7,909 nucleotides of DNA from Hyphomicrobiaceae bacterium. Its GTDB lineage: Bacteria > Pseudomonadota > Alphaproteobacteria > Rhizobiales > Hyphomicrobiaceae. Within the stretch, counting starts at the first letter, position 1; each line of letters starts with the position of its first letter. Positions 5,903 through 7,909 of this stretch are shown here, in pieces. A program made the position numbers and the translations under genes. The stretch covers positions 1 to 7,909 of the forward strand of contig JAGRKR010000689.1 in assembly GCA_020442225.1 (NCBI GenBank), in the 5' to 3' direction. Under the pieces are notes generated by a model. It made no database searches. It was not told the origin of the DNA and worked only from the letters and a program-made list of their open reading frames with translations.

Positions 5903-6810
5903 TCCTGTCTGTCGCGGTGCTTGCACGAACCGCTGCTGGCAGCGAGCCGACCGCCAGATCCACAGGCCCGCGATCCGCGCGCGGTCTCGTCTGTTCAGTT
6001 CTTGCATTGACGTGGCTGCTGGCGGCAGCCCCTGCCGCGCACGCGATCGACAAACCGGCGCGTCCTGCCAGTCTCCCCTTCCTCGACCGATTCGAGCGAC
6101 TGGACCCGAAGCACTGGTACATCTCCGACGGCTGGTCCAACGGCCCACACCAGGATTGCGTCTGGCTGCGCCGCAACGTGCGCATCATCGATGGCCGGCT
6201 GCGGCTGAAGCTCGATGACTCGAAACCGCAGCGCGGCCCGCACACGCGCAACTACGGCTGCGCGGAGGTTCAGACGCGACGCTTCTTCCATTACGGCGTC
6301 TTCGAGGTGCGCATGCGCGCCGCCGCCGGTCCCGGCCTCGTCAGCGCGTTCTTCACATTCACAGGGCCGCCGCATGGCGCCAAGCGCCCCCATGACGAGA
6401 TCGACTTCGAGGTACTCGGCAAGACACCGCGCAAGGTACAGGTCAACTTCTTCGGAGCCGGCAAGGGAGGCCACGAGAAGATCGTCGATCTCGGCCTGGA
6501 CTCGAGCCGGGAGACCATCGACTACGCCATGGAATGGTCCGAGACCGCTTTGCGATGGTTCGTCAACGGCAGGCTCGTGCACGAGCGCCGGCGCGCCCCA
6601 GGTGCGCCTTGGCCGACGATACCGTCCAAAGTCTACTTCAGCTTGTGGAATGGCACCGGCGCCAACATGGAGGCCTGGCTCGGACGCTTCGCCTATCCGG
6701 GGCGCCCGCTCACGATGGATCTGGCCTTTTTCGGCTACACACCCGCCGGCGGGCGCTGCCTCTTTCCGGAATCGATCGTCTGCCGGTGGGAGAAGGCCGG
6801 ACGCCGCTGA
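5899..6810 (+). CDS. exoK: ExoK-like secreted GH16 endo-beta-1,3-1,4-glycanase
   Basis: A 303-residue glycoside hydrolase family 16 protein. In S. meliloti, ExoK cuts nascent succinoglycan and so sets polymer length. The catalytic motif is HDEIDFEVLG (165-174): E167 should be the nucleophile, D169 the helper and E171 the acid/base. The spacing is E-x-D-x-E, the lichenase-like form without the beta-bulge residue. Other family features are NYGCAEVQTRRFFHYGVFEVRMR (118-140), MEWSETALRWFVNGRLV (211-227) and SLWNG (248-252). The N-terminus has a long polar stretch (about 28 residues), then a hydrophobic core (GLVCSVLALTWLLAAAPAAHA) ending in AHA, with likely cleavage after residue 49, so the enzyme is probably exported by Sec. 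The ATG overlaps the exoL-like stop (ATGA) and has AAGG ten bases upstream, which fixes the start. The frame is open further upstream, but that part is out-of-frame exoL sequence. Confidence 0.9.
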   Translation: MILSVAVLARTAAGSEPTARSTGPRSARGLVCSVLALTWLLAAAPAAHAIDKPARPASLPFLDRFERLDPKHWYISDGWSNGPHQDCVWLRRNVRIIDGRLRLKLDDSKPQRGPHTRNYGCAEVQTRRFFHYGVFEVRMRAAAGPGLVSAFFTFTGPPHGAKRPHDEIDFEVLGKTPRKVQVNFFGAGKGGHEKIVDLGLDSSRETIDYAMEWSETALRWFVNGRLVHERRRAPGAPWPTIPSKVYFSLWNGTGANMEAWLGRFAYPGRPLTMDLAFFGYTPAGGRCLFPESIVCRWEKAGRR

Positions 6811-6843
6811 CCAGGCAGCGTGTGCCCTTCGCCCTGGTCTCAG
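6807..6843. terminator. Inverted repeat across the convergent exoK-like/exoM-like gene ends
   Basis: GACCAGG (6809-6815) and CCTGGTC (6833-6839) are perfect reverse complements. CTGA (6807-6810) and TCAG (6840-6843) can extend the pairing in an alternative register with a two-base bulge. The structure spans both stop codons in a gap of only 29 bases between convergent genes, the usual place for a shared two-way terminator. There is no T tail on either side, and the loop is about 17 bases, so termination strength is doubtful. Confidence 0.35.
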
Positions 6844-7784
6844 CGATAGCGCTTGCTCGCGTAGTGGTCGGCGCGCGTACCGAGAGCGCTGGCGATGTAT
6901 CCGAGACCGCGACAAAGCGTGAAAAAGCTCGCGATCACCATGTCCGGGCGGCGCGGCGTCCACGTGACGAGCGCAACACCGACGCGGCCTGTTCCGGCGA
7001 CGACACGAGCGAGCCCGCGCGCAAGACTGAAAAGCGTTCCGGTCGCGCCGTTCTGCCCGCGCGTACGCAGCCATGCCTCTACGACGGCGATCCTGTACCA
7101 GCGCCGCCACAACCAGGCCACCGTCATGCGACTGCGCGGCACGTACTCGTGGACGAGGGCTGCCGGCGCCCAAGCGATGCGGCCGCCGGCGCGAAGCAAC
7201 TGCATGAAGAACTCCGTATCCTCGCCGCCGCTGGCGTTTAGGTGCTCGTCGAACCGCAACTGGTGCTCGCGAACAGCCGCCGCGCGGAGGATCGCGTTGC
7301 TCGTGTAGCCCTCGCGCACACACCCATCGGCGGCCGGCGACCGCTCGAGCGCATAGGCAGCGAGGGGAAGCCAGCGCGGCGGTGAGGCTTCGAATACAGG
7401 CTCTACCGGCCCGATCGCGGCAGCAGCGTCACGCGTCTCCAGCGCCTCGATCAGGCCGCCCAGCCAGCCGGGACGCGGCATCTCGTCGTCGTCGATGAAG
7501 GCGATCAGGTCTGCCCGCGCCAGCATGGCCTCGCCGAGCGCACGATTGCGGGCGAAGGCGAGCCCCCGCCGCGGCTCGTGAGCGTAGCGGTAGCGCTCGG
7601 GCGCCGACGCCGCCGCCTCGTCGACAACCGCACGGGCGGTTGCGTCGGAGCTGTTGTCGACGACGATGACGATCTCGCGATGTCCGGGACCCGGCGCGTC
7701 CAGCCGGCCGAGCGCCCGGAGCAACTGCCGGAGCTGCTGCGGACGGTCCATCGTGCACACACATATGGCAACGAGACCTGTCAC
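6840..7784 (-). CDS. exoM: ExoM-like family-2 glycosyltransferase
   Basis: A 314-residue GT-A transferase. In S. meliloti, ExoM adds the third glucose (beta-1,4), directly after ExoL. It opens with AICVCTMDRP (6-15), the typical ExoM-type first strand, then VVDNSSDAT (41-49) and RGLAFARNRAL (73-83). The metal-binding FIDDDEMP (97-104, DDD at 98-100) and GGEDTEFFMQL (186-196) with the likely catalytic acid follow. An aromatic WLWRRWYR stretch (224-231) and a weakly hydrophobic C-terminus may hold it at the membrane. The GTG start is supported by GAGGG seven bases upstream (minus strand 7796 to 7792), and the first strand begins almost at once, leaving no room for a later start. It overlaps the stop of the preceding minus-strand gene as GTGA, so the two are probably co-transcribed. 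It converges on the exoK-like gene. Confidence 0.85.
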   Translation of the reverse strand: MTGLVAICVCTMDRPQQLRQLLRALGRLDAPGPGHREIVIVVDNSSDATARAVVDEAAASAPERYRYAHEPRRGLAFARNRALGEAMLARADLIAFIDDDEMPRPGWLGGLIEALETRDAAAAIGPVEPVFEASPPRWLPLAAYALERSPAADGCVREGYTSNAILRAAAVREHQLRFDEHLNASGGEDTEFFMQLLRAGGRIAWAPAALVHEYVPRSRMTVAWLWRRWYRIAVVEAWLRTRGQNGATGTLFSLARGLARVVAGTGRVGVALVTWTPRRPDMVIASFFTLCRGLGYIASALGTRADHYASKRYR

Positions 7785-7909
7785 CGCGATACCCTCGCAT
7801 CTCGCGCAGCGCTGGTATCCATGGGCCTCCAGAGCACGCGCGACAGGCGCTTTGCGACCGCCGCGGTCAGCGTCCGGCCGAGCAGGGGCCAGGCGCGAGG
7901 CGTGCCGGC
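7781..7909 (-). CDS. 3' end of an unidentified gene upstream of the exoM-like gene (partial)
   Basis: A minus-strand frame enters from the right edge and stays open for 42 codons, ending MDTSAARDARVSR before TGA (7783 to 7781). The TGA overlaps the GTG start of the exoM-like gene by four bases, the usual sign of a tightly coupled operon. The visible part (WPLLGRTLTAAVAKRLSRVLWRP) is basic with some amphipathic character and carries no family motif. The setting suggests another polysaccharide gene, perhaps a glycosyltransferase, but the identity cannot be read from this tail. The complete gene lies beyond the window. Confidence 0.6.
   Translation of the reverse strand, partial: AGTPRAWPLLGRTLTAAVAKRLSRVLWRPMDTSAARDARVSR

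Noticed and set aside
5995..7323. A 442-codon minus-strand open frame across the exoK-like gene and the 3' part of the exoM-like gene
   Set aside because: It is antisense to the GH16 gene and out of frame with the exoM-like gene. The translation is arginine-rich and lacks any recognisable motif.
1..7909. CRISPR, mobile element, phage, toxin-antitoxin or defence system
   Set aside because: No regularly spaced repeats, transposase or integrase motifs, or defence-type domains are visible. All complete genes fit polysaccharide synthesis, polymerisation, export or trimming.

Overview
The window is a GC-rich, densely coded piece of an exopolysaccharide biosynthesis locus. It most resembles the succinoglycan (exo) clusters of Rhizobiales and related Alphaproteobacteria. 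Six complete genes and one gene cut by the right edge are supported. The gene names come from motif recognition and from how well the set fits together. No database search was possible, so each name means 'like the S. meliloti protein', not proven orthology.

Layout, left to right. (1) Bases 1-71 hold a terminator-like hairpin. (2) An exoF-like export gene (72-1634, minus) is followed by a 182-bp spacer and an exoA-like family-2 glycosyltransferase (1817-2857, minus). (3) A 346-bp divergent intergenic region (2858-3203) carries several inverted repeats. (4) An exoQ-like polymerase (3204-4457, plus), a 170-bp gap with two adjacent dyads, an exoL-like family-4 glycosyltransferase (4628-5902, plus) and an exoK-like GH16 glycanase (5899-6810, plus) follow. 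The last two overlap by ATGA. (5) After a 29-bp convergent gap come an exoM-like family-2 glycosyltransferase (6840-7784, minus) and, overlapping it by GTGA, the 3' end of another minus-strand gene that runs off the right edge.

How the genes fit together. In the S. meliloti succinoglycan pathway ExoA, ExoL and ExoM add the first three glucoses, one after another, to the lipid-linked galactose. ExoQ polymerises the finished repeat units, ExoF is the export partner, and ExoK is a secreted glycanase that trims the polymer. All six roles are present here. The galactosyl-1-phosphate transferase (ExoY), flippase, co-polymerase (ExoP), later transferases and decorating enzymes are not visible and would have to lie outside the window. 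Gene order and orientation are scrambled relative to the classic exoHKLAMONP arrangement.

I see no mobile element, CRISPR array, tRNA, rRNA, toxin-antitoxin or defence gene. The most unexpected structure is a perfect 17-bp inverted repeat with a 6-base loop inside the polymerase coding sequence (4279-4318). A bulged 12-bp stem just upstream of the exoF-like ribosome binding site is the next most notable.
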